Shown here: positions 1 through 10,125 of the stretch, one piece after another
Layout: each line of letters opens with the position of its first letter
How positions within the stretch are numbered: the first letter of the stretch is position 1
Source: Bacteroidota bacterium
GTDB taxonomy: Bacteria > Bacteroidota > Bacteroidia > Chitinophagales > Chitinophagaceae
NCBI GenBank assembly: GCA_016715505.1
Contig: JADJZY010000006.1
Coordinates: 124,001 to 188,000 of the forward strand
Direction: 5' to 3'
Length of the DNA stretch: 64,000 bases
The notes under the pieces: model-generated
Database searches by the model: none
What the model saw: the letters and a program-made list of their open reading frames with translations, nothing else
Told to the model about the DNA's origin: nothing
Position numbers and translations under genes: made by a program

Positions 1-3000
1 ACGGTCAGTATTCCCTTATTTCCGACCAACATACCCGGAATATCATCCGAACTGATTTCCACATCCTGGATCTGAATGGTAACATTTTCTTGACCCAATG
101 ATAAATCAAATGAGCTGTTGATTTCCAAGAGACTGATGTCTTCCTGACTCATCAATGTAATTGCCTGAGCAACTTCCTTCATGCGAGGACCCATTTTGGC
201 CCCTAATTCTTTGAAATTCGCTTTTATCTTTTTACGAATGAGTTGATTATTCGCAGCGATAAATTCTATTTCCTTAATATTTACCTCTGATTTAATAATC
301 TCTTCCACCGCTTGAATTTGTTCCTGAAGTTTGGCATTCATTGCCGGAATCAAAACCTTTTGTAAGGGTTGACGAACTTTTATATTCGCTTTTTTACGCA
401 AGGATAAAATTAAGGAAGATGCTTCCTGCGCCCATTTCATTTGCTCTTCCAAATCAGTTTGAATGTTCGATAATTCCGCCTGTGGATAATCGCACAAGTG
501 AACGGAAATTTGTTTGCTTTGTTGGGTAACGGCATTCAGCTGTTGATACAACCAATCCGGGAAAAATGGCGAAATCGGTGCCATCAGTTTGCATAACGTA
601 ATCATACATTCGTATAATGTTTGATACGCGCTGATTTTATCCTGTTCGTATTCCCCTTTCCAAAAACGACGTCGGCAAAGACGAACATACCAGTTACTCA
701 AATGTTCATCAACAAATTCATCGATTGCTCTACCAGCTTTCGTTGGCTCATAATCATCGAAGTATTCGTTACATTTTAAAATCAGGGAATTCAATGAAGA
801 TATAATCCATTGATCCATTTCGGGTCGATCATGTAATGGAATATTTTTTTCAGCATATCGAAAACCATCCACATTGGCATACAAGGAGAAAAAGCTATAC
901 GTATTAAACAGGGTATTAAAAAGTTTTCGCTGCGACTCTTCTATCCCTTTCATATCAAATTTAAGGCTATCCCAGGGCGACGCATTGGTTACTAAATACC
1001 AGCGGGTGGCATCAGCTCCATATTGATTGATGGTGCTAAACGGATCTACGACATTGCCCAGGCGCTTGCTCATTTTATTGCCATTTTTGTCGAGCACAAG
1101 TCCATTGGAAACCACAGTTTTATATGCTACTGAATCGAACAATAAAACACCCAAGGCATGCAGGGTATAAAACCAACCCCTGGTTTGATCTACGCCTTCG
1201 GCAATAAAATCGGCAGGGAATGCTTTCGGGTATGGTTTATCGCTACTGCCTGCAGCATCTTTTTCGAATGGGAAATGCCATTGTGCATAAGGCATGGCTC
1301 CACTATCAAACCAAACATCGATTAAATCTGGTTCGCGATACATTTTTTCGCCTGTCGATGATTTTAAAATAACCTGATCGATATAAGGTTTATGAACATC
1401 CTTTAACTCCTTTTCGGGGCTTTCGTCGTGAAGATGTTGTTTGATTTCGTCGATACTACCGCAACAAATTTCTTCGCTACCATCGGCGGTGCGCCATACC
1501 GGCAGAGGGGTTCCCCAATAACGGCTACGGCTCAAATTCCAATCTACCATATTTTCCAACCAATTGCCAAAACGGCCTTCTCCGGTTGATTTAGGTTTCC
1601 ATTGAATGGTTTTATTCAATTCAACCATGCGATCCTTTACAGCAGTTGTACGTATGAACCAGGCATCCAATGGATAATAAATAATCGGTTTATCTGTTCG
1701 CCAGCAATGCGGATAATTATGTTCGTATTTTTCGACTTTAAATGCCTGGCCACGTTTTTTCAGGTCTACACAAATATCTACATTGACATCTTCATAGTCT
1801 TTTTCGTTCTTGTAATTCTTAACATATCGACCGCTATAGGGTCCTGTGCCTTCAATAAATTTACCTTCACGATCCACTAAAACTAGGATTCCCAAATTGT
1901 TTTTTTGCCCGGCCCGATAGTCATCCGCACCAAAGGCGGGAGCGGTATGAACGATTCCTGTTCCATCTTCGGTGGTCACAAAATCACCACAAATTAAGCG
2001 AAACGGATCTCCACCGGATAACTCTGCCTTGTTACTATCAAAGTTAAACAACTGCTCATAACGCAAACCTTCCAGTTCCGAACCTTTATAAAGGCCCATG
2101 ACTTTGTAAGGGATTAATTTTTGTTCGGCGGTCCAACTTTCAAAATCTAAATCCTCCGCTTCTGTTTTAAAATATTTGTTTAAGAGGGCTTCTGCCAATA
2201 CCACATATTGTAATTCGTGGGTATATGGATTAAAGGTCTTGACCAGGGCATAATTGATATTCGGCCCTAAGGTGAGACCCAAATTGGAAGGCAGGGTCCA
2301 AGGGGTGGTGGTCCAGGCCATCACATAAACCGGCAACTCAGGCTTTTCGGCTTGAATGACTGAATTCGGTAATAAACGAAACATGACTGTTGCGCTGGTA
2401 TCCTTGACATCTTTATAGCATCCCGGTTGATTCAGTTCATGTGAACTAAGACCTGTTCCGGCCGCAGGTGAATAAGGCTGAATGGAAACACTTTTATAGA
2501 GATAACCTTTTTTGTGCAACTCTTTTAAGCACCACCACAAACTTTCAATATAGTTATTGTGATAAGTTACATAAGGATTTTCTAAATCAACCCAATAGCC
2601 CATTTTTCGGGTGATTTCATCCCATTTGTCCTTAAAACGAACCACTGCCTCCCGGCATTTTTGGTTGTATTCTTCTACCGAAATTTTGGTGCCGATGTCT
2701 TCTTTGGTAATTCCCAATTCTTTTTCCACGCCCAACTCAACCGGTAATCCATGCGTATCCCAACCGGCTTTTCTATTCACTTTAAAGCCTTTCATGGTTT
2801 TGTATCTGCAAACCATATCCTTGAGGGTGCGGGAAATAACATGGTGAATACCCGGCATTCCATTGGCACTGGGAGGACCTTCATAAAAAACAAAATCCGT
2901 TTGTCCTTCACGGATTTCAATACTTTTCTCGAATATTTTTTCATTCAGCCATTGTGCGCCGATCTCTTTTTCGAGTTCGGGCATTTGCAATGATTTTGGA

Positions 3001-3023
3001 ACGATATAGTTTTGTTGCGACAT
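1..3023 (-). CDS. ileS: Isoleucyl-tRNA synthetase (C-terminus outside window)
   Basis: Class I aminoacyl-tRNA synthetase that charges tRNA-Ile in the cytoplasm. About 1007 codons are open here without interruption, and the reading frame runs off the left edge, so the last part of the anticodon-binding region is missing. The N-terminal HIGH-type motif is seen as GPPSANGMPGIHH (near 2840-2880), and the KMSKR loop is exact at 1062-1076; both lie in the same frame. The long editing insertion between them and the large size fit the roughly 1100-residue Bacteroidota type. The start is the ATG at 3021-3023, giving MSQQNYIVP. A TACCTTTG promoter box lies 28 bases upstream. Identification is firm from motifs, order and length. 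Confidence 0.96.
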   Translation of the reverse strand, partial: MSQQNYIVPKSLQMPELEKEIGAQWLNEKIFEKSIEIREGQTDFVFYEGPPSANGMPGIHHVISRTLKDMVCRYKTMKGFKVNRKAGWDTHGLPVELGVEKELGITKEDIGTKISVEEYNQKCREAVVRFKDKWDEITRKMGYWVDLENPYVTYHNNYIESLWWCLKELHKKGYLYKSVSIQPYSPAAGTGLSSHELNQPGCYKDVKDTSATVMFRLLPNSVIQAEKPELPVYVMAWTTTPWTLPSNLGLTLGPNINYALVKTFNPYTHELQYVVLAEALLNKYFKTEAEDLDFESWTAEQKLIPYKVMGLYKGSELEGLRYEQLFNFDSNKAELSGGDPFRLICGDFVTTEDGTGIVHTAPAFGADDYRAGQKNNLGILVLVDREGKFIEGTGPYSGRYVKNYKNEKDYEDVNVDICVDLKKRGQAFKVEKYEHNYPHCWRTDKPIIYYPLDAWFIRTTAVKDRMVELNKTIQWKPKSTGEGRFGNWLENMVDWNLSRSRYWGTPLPVWRTADGSEEICCGSIDEIKQHLHDESPEKELKDVHKPYIDQVILKSSTGEKMYREPDLIDVWFDSGAMPYAQWHFPFEKDAAGSSDKPYPKAFPADFIAEGVDQTRGWFYTLHALGVLLFDSVAYKTVVSNGLVLDKNGNKMSKRLGNVVDPFSTINQYGADATRWYLVTNASPWDSLKFDMKGIEESQRKLFNTLFNTYSFFSLYANVDGFRYAEKNIPLHDRPEMDQWIISSLNSLILKCNEYFDDYEPTKAGRAIDEFVDEHLSNWYVRLCRRRFWKGEYEQDKISAYQTLYECMITLCKLMAPISPFFPDWLYQQLNAVTQQSKQISVHLCDYPQAELSNIQTDLEEQMKWAQEASSLILSLRKKANIKVRQPLQKVLIPAMNAKLQEQIQAVEEIIKSEVNIKEIEFIAANNQLIRKKIKANFKELGAKMGPRMKEVAQAITLMSQEDISLLEINSSFDLSLGQENVTIQIQDVEISSDDIPGMLVGNKGILT

Positions 3024-3051
3024 AGCCTTAAGAGGTTCAAAATTGGAGGCG

Positions 3052-3059
3052 CAAAGGTA
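3052..3059 (-). promoter_or_regulatory. Bacteroidota -7 box of ileS
   Basis: TACCTTTG on the minus strand matches the phylum consensus TAnnTTTG and lies 28 bases before the ileS ATG. I see no convincing -33 element. Confidence 0.6.
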
Positions 3060-3104
3060 AGACAATTTGGATGACTTCAACTTTGAGCATCAGAATGTGG
3101 CCCA

Positions 3105-3137
3105 TAAAAAAATATCCCGCTTTTCAGGGCGGGATAT
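3105..3137 (-). terminator. Intrinsic terminator of the 3159-4973 lipoprotein gene
   Basis: On the minus strand a 9-bp stem, ATATCCCGC paired with GCGGGATAT around an 8-base loop, is followed by a run of seven T. It lies just past the stop codon of the lipoprotein gene and before the ileS promoter. Confidence 0.8.
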
Positions 3138-3158
3138 TCCATATTCAAAAGCGTTTGA

Positions 3159-4973
3159 TTAATTCACACGAGGCAAACGGAAGTTACCAACCAGGGTATA
3201 GGTATTTCCACTTGGGTTACCCACGGCATTGATTGAAAATGTTCCTGTTACATCGCCCGGAAATCCCGGAAAGGTCGTAAAGGTGACCACAGACCCCGGG
3301 TCCAATGAAAATTGGGTATCGGTAAAAGTTGGAACAAAGAAACAAACCAGCGATGAAACAGCATGTGTACCAATTGTTGTATCAACCGCCTGGAAACTCA
3401 GGTAGTTGTTCTGGCTATTTACAGCAAAAGCACTGATATTCGAAGTGCCATTTCCTGCATTTACTGAAATGGATGTTGTGTCAACGGGAATAACAAAGCT
3501 TTTGGTCATTGTTACGGAAGTGACAGTATTGGTCATAGTCAGGTTGAGGAATTGCGAAATATTACCACAGGCATTTAAGGTTCCAACGTTGTTGTTGCCG
3601 GCCACCAGTGTCATAGATGATGAATTCCCATATACATTATTACTCAAATCATAAGCTACGAATGTAACAGGTTGGGTTGGAAGGCAAGGAATCGTGTAGG
3701 AAAAATTGCCCGATGCATTTGGCGTAATCAGGATATTGTAAGGAGAGACCAAAATGCTGGCATTGCTGATGGGCAAATTATTACAGTCGACCACTGAGCC
3801 TGTCATCGTTGTGCTATTTACTACAGGTACGGTTACAACCAGCGTTCCTAAATTTTGATTCACACTTCCGGTCGTGATGGTTTGAGAATAAATAGGCACG
3901 CCGAGAGAACTACAGACATTTCCACCATCAAAAACCTCGAGTAACAAAGAAGCATTCGAATAACAAAGACCTCCAACCCAGCCACTCGCATTGGTGGTGC
4001 CATGACGGGAATCATTATTGGCCGTATTTGTCAATTTAACCAAATGACCGCTCAACGGCATTCCATTTTGGTCAACAAAAGTCATTTCAATGCTGATATT
4101 GGCAGCTTGGGGTGTATCACAATTCCAGAAACTAAAATGTTTTACTTTTCCTACATATTTATTCCCGACCAACATGGCACTACCTTCTTCAACCCACATT
4201 TCTTTTTCAGCATCATAAAACCATAAAGGAATGGTAGAAGGAGCATTACCAATGATTGAATTTGGAACATCCAACGTCATAGTCACTTCTTTGCCATCGG
4301 CTACCTGAAGGGGTGTACCATCCGGCGCATACAATTCGGCGACGAACATACCAAAACTTTGCAAGGTTCTTTCCTCACCACCGGCGGCAGTCACACCTCT
4401 CAAATCTCCTGGCATGGTATTGCGGCCTAGTGCAGTGGTTGGATTAATGGTTTTAGCATATACAAAAACCTGTCCGGCATAGGCAGCACCTGTTGTTTTG
4501 TTTTTAATGGCATTCAGCGGAAATGATAGTTTTAAACCTCCGGCAAAACTGAGTTCACCTCCATTGGAAGACATAAATGATTGCGGATTTTCTTTTTTCA
4601 TGAGCGACAACGAAAATTGATGACGTTGACCGGCTTTCACCATCATGGCTCTGGAACCGTTAAAAAATCCAGCTTTGCTGACATGCACGGTAGTGGCATG
4701 TTGCGGAATGGTGATGTTGTTGAAATAATAAAAACCATTCACATCAGTGGTGGTTTGATATCCTTTCACACTAATTTGGGCACCTTCGAGGGCAATACCA
4801 GCTTCATCGGTGATGACACCAAAAATAGAGGCCGAAACCATGGTGCTGTTATCATAGGGAACGATGGTGCCTTGAATGGTCGGATTGGATTTTCGACAAG
4901 CATTGAATAAAAAAAGAAGGAGCAGGGCAGTCGTGGCAAATAGACCAGTCCTGAGGGTTTGTTTAAATTGCAT
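3159..4973 (-). CDS. Large lipoprotein with carboxypeptidase-regulatory-like domain
   Basis: The 604-residue protein begins with a lipoprotein signal: a charged N-terminus, a Leu-rich core and the lipobox FNAC near residue 26, so it should be anchored in the envelope. Residues about 50-130 look like a CarboxypepD-regulatory-like beta domain (GVITDEAGIALEGAQISVKG, then DVNGFYYF). Further beta-rich segments follow, including a second regulatory-like stretch near residue 390 (VVDCNNLPISNASILVSP). There is no T9SS sorting domain. No catalytic motif is visible; a surface or adhesion role is only inference. It is a single-gene unit with its own terminator downstream. Confidence 0.75.
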   Translation of the reverse strand: MQFKQTLRTGLFATTALLLLFLFNACRKSNPTIQGTIVPYDNSTMVSASIFGVITDEAGIALEGAQISVKGYQTTTDVNGFYYFNNITIPQHATTVHVSKAGFFNGSRAMMVKAGQRHQFSLSLMKKENPQSFMSSNGGELSFAGGLKLSFPLNAIKNKTTGAAYAGQVFVYAKTINPTTALGRNTMPGDLRGVTAAGGEERTLQSFGMFVAELYAPDGTPLQVADGKEVTMTLDVPNSIIGNAPSTIPLWFYDAEKEMWVEEGSAMLVGNKYVGKVKHFSFWNCDTPQAANISIEMTFVDQNGMPLSGHLVKLTNTANNDSRHGTTNASGWVGGLCYSNASLLLEVFDGGNVCSSLGVPIYSQTITTGSVNQNLGTLVVTVPVVNSTTMTGSVVDCNNLPISNASILVSPYNILITPNASGNFSYTIPCLPTQPVTFVAYDLSNNVYGNSSSMTLVAGNNNVGTLNACGNISQFLNLTMTNTVTSVTMTKSFVIPVDTTSISVNAGNGTSNISAFAVNSQNNYLSFQAVDTTIGTHAVSSLVCFFVPTFTDTQFSLDPGSVVTFTTFPGFPGDVTGTFSINAVGNPSGNTYTLVGNFRLPRVN

Positions 4974-5220
4974 ATTATAACATTTGAGGGTTCAAAGATA
5001 GCAGACGAAGCGAATAAAGGAAGAGTTAGTCTGAAATGTCATCAGGTTGTCATTCTTTTTCAGTAAAATCTAAAGAAACAGAACCAACAAGGGGTCTAAT
5101 CAAGCAAAAGATGGACTTCGTTAAAACGAAATACCTCTCTAACATCATGGCAGGATCGACTTTTGGATGCACGAGTTATTAAAGTGCCAAATATTTCTTT
5201 TTCAGAAAATATGGAATGAA

Positions 5221-5228
5221 TATCTTTA
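5221..5228 (+). promoter_or_regulatory. Probable -7 box of zapA-polX
   Basis: TATCTTTA matches TAnnTTTG except for the last base and lies 16 bases before the zapA ATG. The 270-base gap between the divergent lipoprotein gene and zapA holds no other feature I can support. Confidence 0.4.
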
Positions 5229-5244
5229 GCCAAACTATGAACGT

Positions 5245-5514
5245 ATGCAGGAAACTGTTCCAATACTGATTCACCTGGGTGGACGTCAATATAAAATCAA
5301 AGTATCTGCTGAGGATGAAGCGCAGGTCAGAAAAATGCTTGCAGAAATTCATCAAAAAAACCTTCAGATCAAAGAACAGTTTCCGGGACGGGATGAACAG
5401 GATTACCTGGCTATGACGCTGATGGATTATATCAGCAGTCGAAAGGTAGAACCTAGGATATTACCTGACATTGATCAAAAAATTAAATCCATTTTTCAAT
5501 TAATCAACGAATGA
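5245..5514 (+). CDS. zapA: Cell division protein ZapA family
   Basis: This is an 89-residue ZapA-like protein, the usual size. ZapA binds FtsZ and promotes protofilament bundling at midcell. The N-terminal half has the ZapA pattern of a short beta strand, GGRQYKIKVSAEDE, then a helix with EIHQKN; the C-terminal half is helical (DYLAMTLMDYISSRK). The stop codon overlaps the polX start (ATGA at 5511-5514), so the two genes are probably translationally coupled. The name rests on family resemblance rather than on a catalytic motif. Confidence 0.75.
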   Translation: MQETVPILIHLGGRQYKIKVSAEDEAQVRKMLAEIHQKNLQIKEQFPGRDEQDYLAMTLMDYISSRKVEPRILPDIDQKIKSIFQLINE

Positions 5515-7169
5515 CGAACGACGAAATTTCAGATATCCTCAATTTGACGGCGAAATTGTATGATATTCATGGAGAAAATCCATTTAAATCCAAAGGCTAT
5601 AGTATTGCTGCTTTTCAGATTGATAAACTGGAAAAGCCCATCATTGACATCCCCCGAACGGAATGGTCTCAAATAAAAGGAATCGGAGACAGTGCTTCCC
5701 GGGCCATCGCTGAAATGATTGATACAGGCCGTAACAAGTCTCTTGAAACATTGTTGACCAAAACGCCTGAGGGTATTTTGGAATTAATGAAAATCAAAGG
5801 ACTGGGACCCAAAAAAATTTCCACCATCTGGAAGGATTTGGAGATCGAATCGCCGGGGGAATTATGGTATGCTTGTATGGAAAACCGCTTGCTGGCTTAC
5901 AAAGGTTTTGGCGAAAAAACGCAAAAGAGTATTTTGGAGTCACTCGACTTTTATTTTGCCAATCAGAAAAAATACTTGTACGCACAACTAGAGCCTTTAG
6001 TGCAGGAAATCACCGCACTTTTCAATGAAAAATTTGATGTTCCGTTTCAGGTTTGCGGCACTTTTGCGATGCAGGAAGATGTGATCGAGCATTTGTCGTT
6101 TATTGTAGCAAGCACACAATCTCAAATCCTTGAAACATTGAAGTCGGGGAGCTTTAAATTGATTGAATCCAAAGAAGATTATTTGTTGTATTCCTATTCA
6201 GATCAAATCGAAGTCAGGATTTACCCTTGTCGTCCAACGGAATTTGTACAAGAAGCCATTCGTTTAAGTAGTACGGAATCCTATTGGAGTCAATTGGCGA
6301 ACAAGGGAATTGAAGAAAAAACATTCGCCAATGAGTCCGATTTTTTCACCCAAAATGGATTGCAAAGCTTGTCTGCTTGTTTGAGAAGAGAAGTGGAACT
6401 GCCAAATTATATTCAACCTTCACATCTTATTCAGCCCAATGAGGTGCGGGGTGTGATTCATAGTCATAGCCGATGGAGTGATGGCTCAAACAGCATCGAA
6501 GAAATGGCTCGTGCCTGTATGGCCAAAGGTTATGAATATTTGGTCATGAGTGACCATTCGGTGAGTTCATTTTATGCAAATGGTTTATCCGTTGAAAGAA
6601 TTCAGCAACAGCATGAAGAGATAGATCGTTTAAATATGTTGTTGGCCCCTTTTCACATCTTCAAAAGCATTGAATGTGATATCTTAAACGATGGTCGATT
6701 GGATTATTCAGAAGAAGTCCTGGCAACATTTGATTTGGTGATTGCCTCAGTGCATCAGAATCTGAATATGACCGAAGAAAAGGCGATGGAGCGGATTTTA
6801 AATGCGGTTCAGAATCCATATACTACCATTCTCGGGCATCCTTCCGGGCGCTTGTTGCTCAGTCGAAAGGCTTATCCACTCAATTATCCAAGGCTTATTG
6901 AAGCTTGCAAGGCCCATCAGGTGGTCATAGAAATCAATGCACATCCCCGTAGGTTAGATTTGGACTGGAATTGGGTGGGATCTGCGATTTCGGCCGGGGT
7001 GATGTTATCGATTAATCCGGATGCCCATAGCTTAATGGGGATTGAAGATATTCGATTTGGCGTTTTATCGGCACAAAAAGCCGGATTAAGAGCTGAACAT
7101 AACCTGAGTTCCTTGAATTTGGTGGATTTTAAATCATTTTTAGCCAAGCGGAAAACCTATAAAGCTTAA
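5511..7169 (+). CDS. polX: PolX-like protein: HhH domains, degenerate polymerase domain and PHP phosphoesterase
   Basis: The 552-residue length and domain order match bacterial PolX (X-family DNA polymerase with 3'-5' exonuclease), a base-excision repair enzyme. Helix-hairpin-helix motifs are seen at IKGIGDSASRAIAEM and KIKGLGPKKI. The C-terminal PHP domain is complete: HSHSRWSDGS, MSDHS, IECDIL, ASVHQ, GHPSGRLLL, EINAHPRRLDL and NPDAHS. The palm domain has lost the expected catalytic aspartates: where family members read about GS.RR....DiD, this has GTFAMQEDVIEHLS, and the third site reads QIEVRIY. The polymerase activity is therefore probably absent while the nuclease remains. It overlaps zapA by four bases. 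Confidence 0.88.
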   Translation: MTNDEISDILNLTAKLYDIHGENPFKSKGYSIAAFQIDKLEKPIIDIPRTEWSQIKGIGDSASRAIAEMIDTGRNKSLETLLTKTPEGILELMKIKGLGPKKISTIWKDLEIESPGELWYACMENRLLAYKGFGEKTQKSILESLDFYFANQKKYLYAQLEPLVQEITALFNEKFDVPFQVCGTFAMQEDVIEHLSFIVASTQSQILETLKSGSFKLIESKEDYLLYSYSDQIEVRIYPCRPTEFVQEAIRLSSTESYWSQLANKGIEEKTFANESDFFTQNGLQSLSACLRREVELPNYIQPSHLIQPNEVRGVIHSHSRWSDGSNSIEEMARACMAKGYEYLVMSDHSVSSFYANGLSVERIQQQHEEIDRLNMLLAPFHIFKSIECDILNDGRLDYSEEVLATFDLVIASVHQNLNMTEEKAMERILNAVQNPYTTILGHPSGRLLLSRKAYPLNYPRLIEACKAHQVVIEINAHPRRLDLDWNWVGSAISAGVMLSINPDAHSLMGIEDIRFGVLSAQKAGLRAEHNLSSLNLVDFKSFLAKRKTYKA

Positions 7170-7247
7170 CAAAAGCTATTCTTTTTTTTCTATACGAAAG
7201 GGGCTAAAAAAATCGACGAGCGCACTTCCATTAACAAAACTTTACAC

Positions 7248-7255
7248 TACATTTG
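7248..7255 (+). promoter_or_regulatory. -7 box before the PA-domain protein
   Basis: TACATTTG is a perfect TAnnTTTG match, 23 bases before the ATG at 7279. Confidence 0.5.
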
Positions 7256-7278
7256 GGCTTAAATTTAACAAAAAAGTA

Positions 7279-9131
7279 ATGAATATGAAGAAAATTACCT
7301 TATCCATGTCTTTGTTCCTGCTCTGTTTGCTTGGATTCAACTCCAATGCAGATGCGCAGAACAGACGTTCGAGTTTCAGGGTTGATGCGCCTGCATCCAT
7401 TCAGGGATACAAAATCATCGATGAAATTGACTCTACTTCAACCACAGCGCCTTGGGGAACAAGTATCGATTCTACTTGGGAAGGAATGGATGTCATTTAT
7501 GATCCCAACAATCTGGACGGTTGTGTATCTTTTGCACCAGGTTATTTTACCGGAAAATTTGCATTGATTTTTAGAGGTGGTTGTGAATTTGGTAGTAAAG
7601 CCAAAAGAGCACAAGATGCCGGAGCGCGTGGGGTGATTTTGGTAAACAACCTCTTGGGTGTTGCAGGAATGGGTGCCGGTGCCGATGGTGCATTGGTTGA
7701 AATTCCGGTAGTGATGGTAACCAATGCTGACGGTAATGCTATGAAGGCTCAAATCGATGCCAGTAATCCAGTAACCATTTCCTTAGCTGCCTGGAATTTT
7801 GATCCAATTGCTAATCCAATCGATATCGGATTTATGAACGATGGTCCGGCATTGCCTTTGGGTCGCTCTATCCCTGCTCATCAGGTTAGTACATTATATG
7901 GTATGATGGATGAAGACTTCCGCGTGTTTGGAGGTTCTGTTTTTTATAATTTCAGCACAAACTCATGGGATACTTTATTTCAAAAAGTTTGGAAAAGCTT
8001 CAATGCTCAATTATCCGGAGGTTCATTTACTTTACAGGATTCAAACTCAGTAAACTGGAGCTTGCTACACCGGTAAATACATTGGACTCATTATTGGCTG
8101 TTCGTTTGGATACCGTTGGTACAACCTTGCAAGGCTTTGATATGAATGATGCGCCTATAGGCCGTTATTTGATTGAGAACACCATGGCTACAATTCCTTT
8201 CACAGAAACTGGTTTAGCTCCATTAAATAATGATTGGGCTTATGAATTTGCAATACATGATTCAGTATATTCTAAATGCGAATATGATTTTGTAAAAGGT
8301 CGTCCGGTTGCCAACAGCTATATCAATGTAAATTCAGCGGCTGAATGGGGACCTATATTACATATTCGTAATGGCGGATTTAGTGCGAAAAAAGTACAAG
8401 TTGTATTGATGCGCCCTGTGATTGATGATTCAGTATTTACTGGTCAGGATGTATTGGTGACCCTTTCTAAATGGTCAGACAATGACGCCAATGGTGCAAT
8501 TGATTATGCTACTGAATTGGATGAAATTGCAAATGCGACTTATCAATTAACTGCCACTGACGTTATTCCTATTGGTGGTTTATTATTGACGATGAATTTA
8601 GTGAATACAGTTGCTCCTGGTCAATTAATCAAATTGGAAGATATGTCTAATTATTGGTTACGTGTTAGCATTCCTGGAACTACAACAGGTTTTGCAATTG
8701 GTGCTGATTATTATTCAGATTATCGTGCCAATTTACAATTCGACAATGGTTACGGCAATCCTTTGTATTTTAATGGTACCATGTATGGTGGTGGTTTTGC
8801 TAATGCAGGATCTCCTTCCATTGCTTTACATATGAACACCAACAAAACTGAATCCGTTGATGACATTGCCAATTTTGCAGGTTCTGTAAATGTTTATCCA
8901 AACCCAACTTCTTCAGTTGTAAATGTTGCTGTTGAATTGGATCAAATGAGCGCAAGCATCCAATATGAAATCATGGATGTAACCGGAAAAGTATTGGATA
9001 CGCATTCTGTAAAAAATGCACAGCAAAATACCTTTACGTATAATACCTCTAAATTGAGTGCAGGTACTTATTTTGTAAATGTGATTACAGAAAATGGTCG
9101 CACACAATCTAAATTTGTGGTGACGAAATAG
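7279..9131 (+). CDS. Secreted PA-domain protein with T9SS sorting domain (frameshifted)
   Basis: The protein begins with a signal peptide ending near ADAQ. A protease-associated (PA) domain follows at residues about 70-170, with the typical FALIFRGGCEFGSKAKRAQDAG and EIPVVMVT stretches. A long beta-rich region leads to a C-terminal T9SS sorting domain (VNVYPNPTSSVVNV, then LSAGTYFVNV), so it is probably exported across the outer membrane. The sequence is broken: the first frame ends at 8076 and the second runs to 9131. Adding one A to the AAA at about 8042-8044 joins them as DSKLSKLELATP. No peptidase active site is visible, so the PA domain may serve binding only. A strong terminator follows. 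Confidence 0.8.
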
Positions 9132-9155
9132 TTTTTAAATTGTTTAGATAGTTCG

Positions 9156-9189
9156 GAAACCGCCTTTAAATGGGCGGTTTCTTTTTTTT
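9156..9189 (+). terminator. Intrinsic terminator after the PA-domain gene
   Basis: GAAACCGCC pairs with GGCGGTTTC around an 8-base loop and is followed by seven or eight T. It separates the T9SS gene from lipA. Confidence 0.88.
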
Positions 9190-9209
9190 ATCCAAAACAT
9201 TTCTTGAAT

Positions 9210-9217
9210 TACCTTTG
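9210..9217 (+). promoter_or_regulatory. -7 box of lipA, adjoining the start codon
   Basis: TACCTTTG is only four bases from the lipA ATG at 9222. In Bacteroidota the transcript starts a few bases after this box, so the lipA message is predicted to be leaderless or nearly so. Confidence 0.6.
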
Positions 9218-9221
9218 CCTT

Positions 9222-10115
9222 ATGTCATGCGGTACCCCGGTTGATTCCAACACAGTTCAGCGCGTTAAAAAACCAGACTGGTTAAAGGTTAAACTTCCTA
9301 TTGGCGAAAATTATCGCCATGTGCGTGGTTTAGTTGATACGCATAAATTACATACCATTTGCGAAAGCGGTAATTGTCCCAATATGGGTGAATGTTGGGG
9401 TGAAGGAACCGCAACTTTTATGATTTTGGGAAATACCTGCACGAGGTCATGTGGATTTTGTGCAGTGTCAACAGGCCGTCCTGATCCTGTGGATTGGGAT
9501 GAACCGCAAAGGGTAGCCGAAGCAATTTATTTGATGAAAGTCAAACATGCCGTCATTACCTCTGTTGATCGGGATGAATTAAAAGATGGTGGAAGTATTA
9601 TTTGGTCAAATACCATTAAGGCCGTCAGAGCATTAAATCCTGAAACAACGCTGGAAACATTGATACCTGATTTTAAAGGAGATAAAGAGAATATTCAGCG
9701 AATTATTGATGTGGCGCCTGAGGTGGTTTCACACAATATTGAAACTACCGAAACGCTTACGCGCAAAGTGCGAATTCAGGCCCGATATCATCGGAGTATG
9801 GAGGTGATACGTACCTTGAAACAAGGAGGCATGCGAACCAAAAGTGGAATCATGCTAGGCTTAGGAGAAACAAAAGAAGATGTGATTCAAACCCTACAGG
9901 ATTTATTTGATAATGGTTGCGATGTAGTAACCATCGGACAATATCTTCAACCTACTCCAAAACATCTGCCGGTCGTACGTTTTGTACATCCGGATGAGTT
10001 TGCAGAATTCAAAGAAATCGGTTATCAGATTGGGTTGGATCATGTGGAAAGCGGTCCATTGGTGCGCTCATCTTACCATTCTGAAAAACATTTATACTCC
10101 GGTCGCCGACCCTAA
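9222..10115 (+). CDS. lipA: Lipoyl synthase
   Basis: Radical-SAM enzyme that inserts two sulfurs into octanoyl groups on 2-oxoacid dehydrogenase and glycine cleavage proteins. About 297 residues, the normal length. It has the auxiliary cluster motif CESGNCPNMGEC, the radical-SAM motif CTRSCGFC, and the C-terminal RSSYH that supplies a serine ligand. A TTG-initiated frame opens at 9204, but the ATG at 9222 (MSCGTPVDSN) fits better because the promoter box occupies the upstream codons. It is convergent with moxR, 10 bases apart. The partner dehydrogenase E1 at 20 kb is a possible downstream beneficiary. Confidence 0.97.
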   Translation: MSCGTPVDSNTVQRVKKPDWLKVKLPIGENYRHVRGLVDTHKLHTICESGNCPNMGECWGEGTATFMILGNTCTRSCGFCAVSTGRPDPVDWDEPQRVAEAIYLMKVKHAVITSVDRDELKDGGSIIWSNTIKAVRALNPETTLETLIPDFKGDKENIQRIIDVAPEVVSHNIETTETLTRKVRIQARYHRSMEVIRTLKQGGMRTKSGIMLGLGETKEDVIQTLQDLFDNGCDVVTIGQYLQPTPKHLPVVRFVHPDEFAEFKEIGYQIGLDHVESGPLVRSSYHSEKHLYSGRRP

Positions 10116-10125
10116 TTCATTTTTT

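Noticed and set aside
1602..2993. Several open frames on the plus strand opposite ileS
   Set aside because: They are antisense shadows of the conserved synthetase frame.
4974..5244. Possible 6S or other small RNA next to zapA
   Set aside because: In this phylum 6S RNA often lies near zapA, but I could not find the expected long hairpin with an open central bubble in this gap.
9204..9221. TTG start for lipA, six codons upstream of the ATG
   Set aside because: Those codons overlap the promoter box, and the ATG gives the expected N-terminus.
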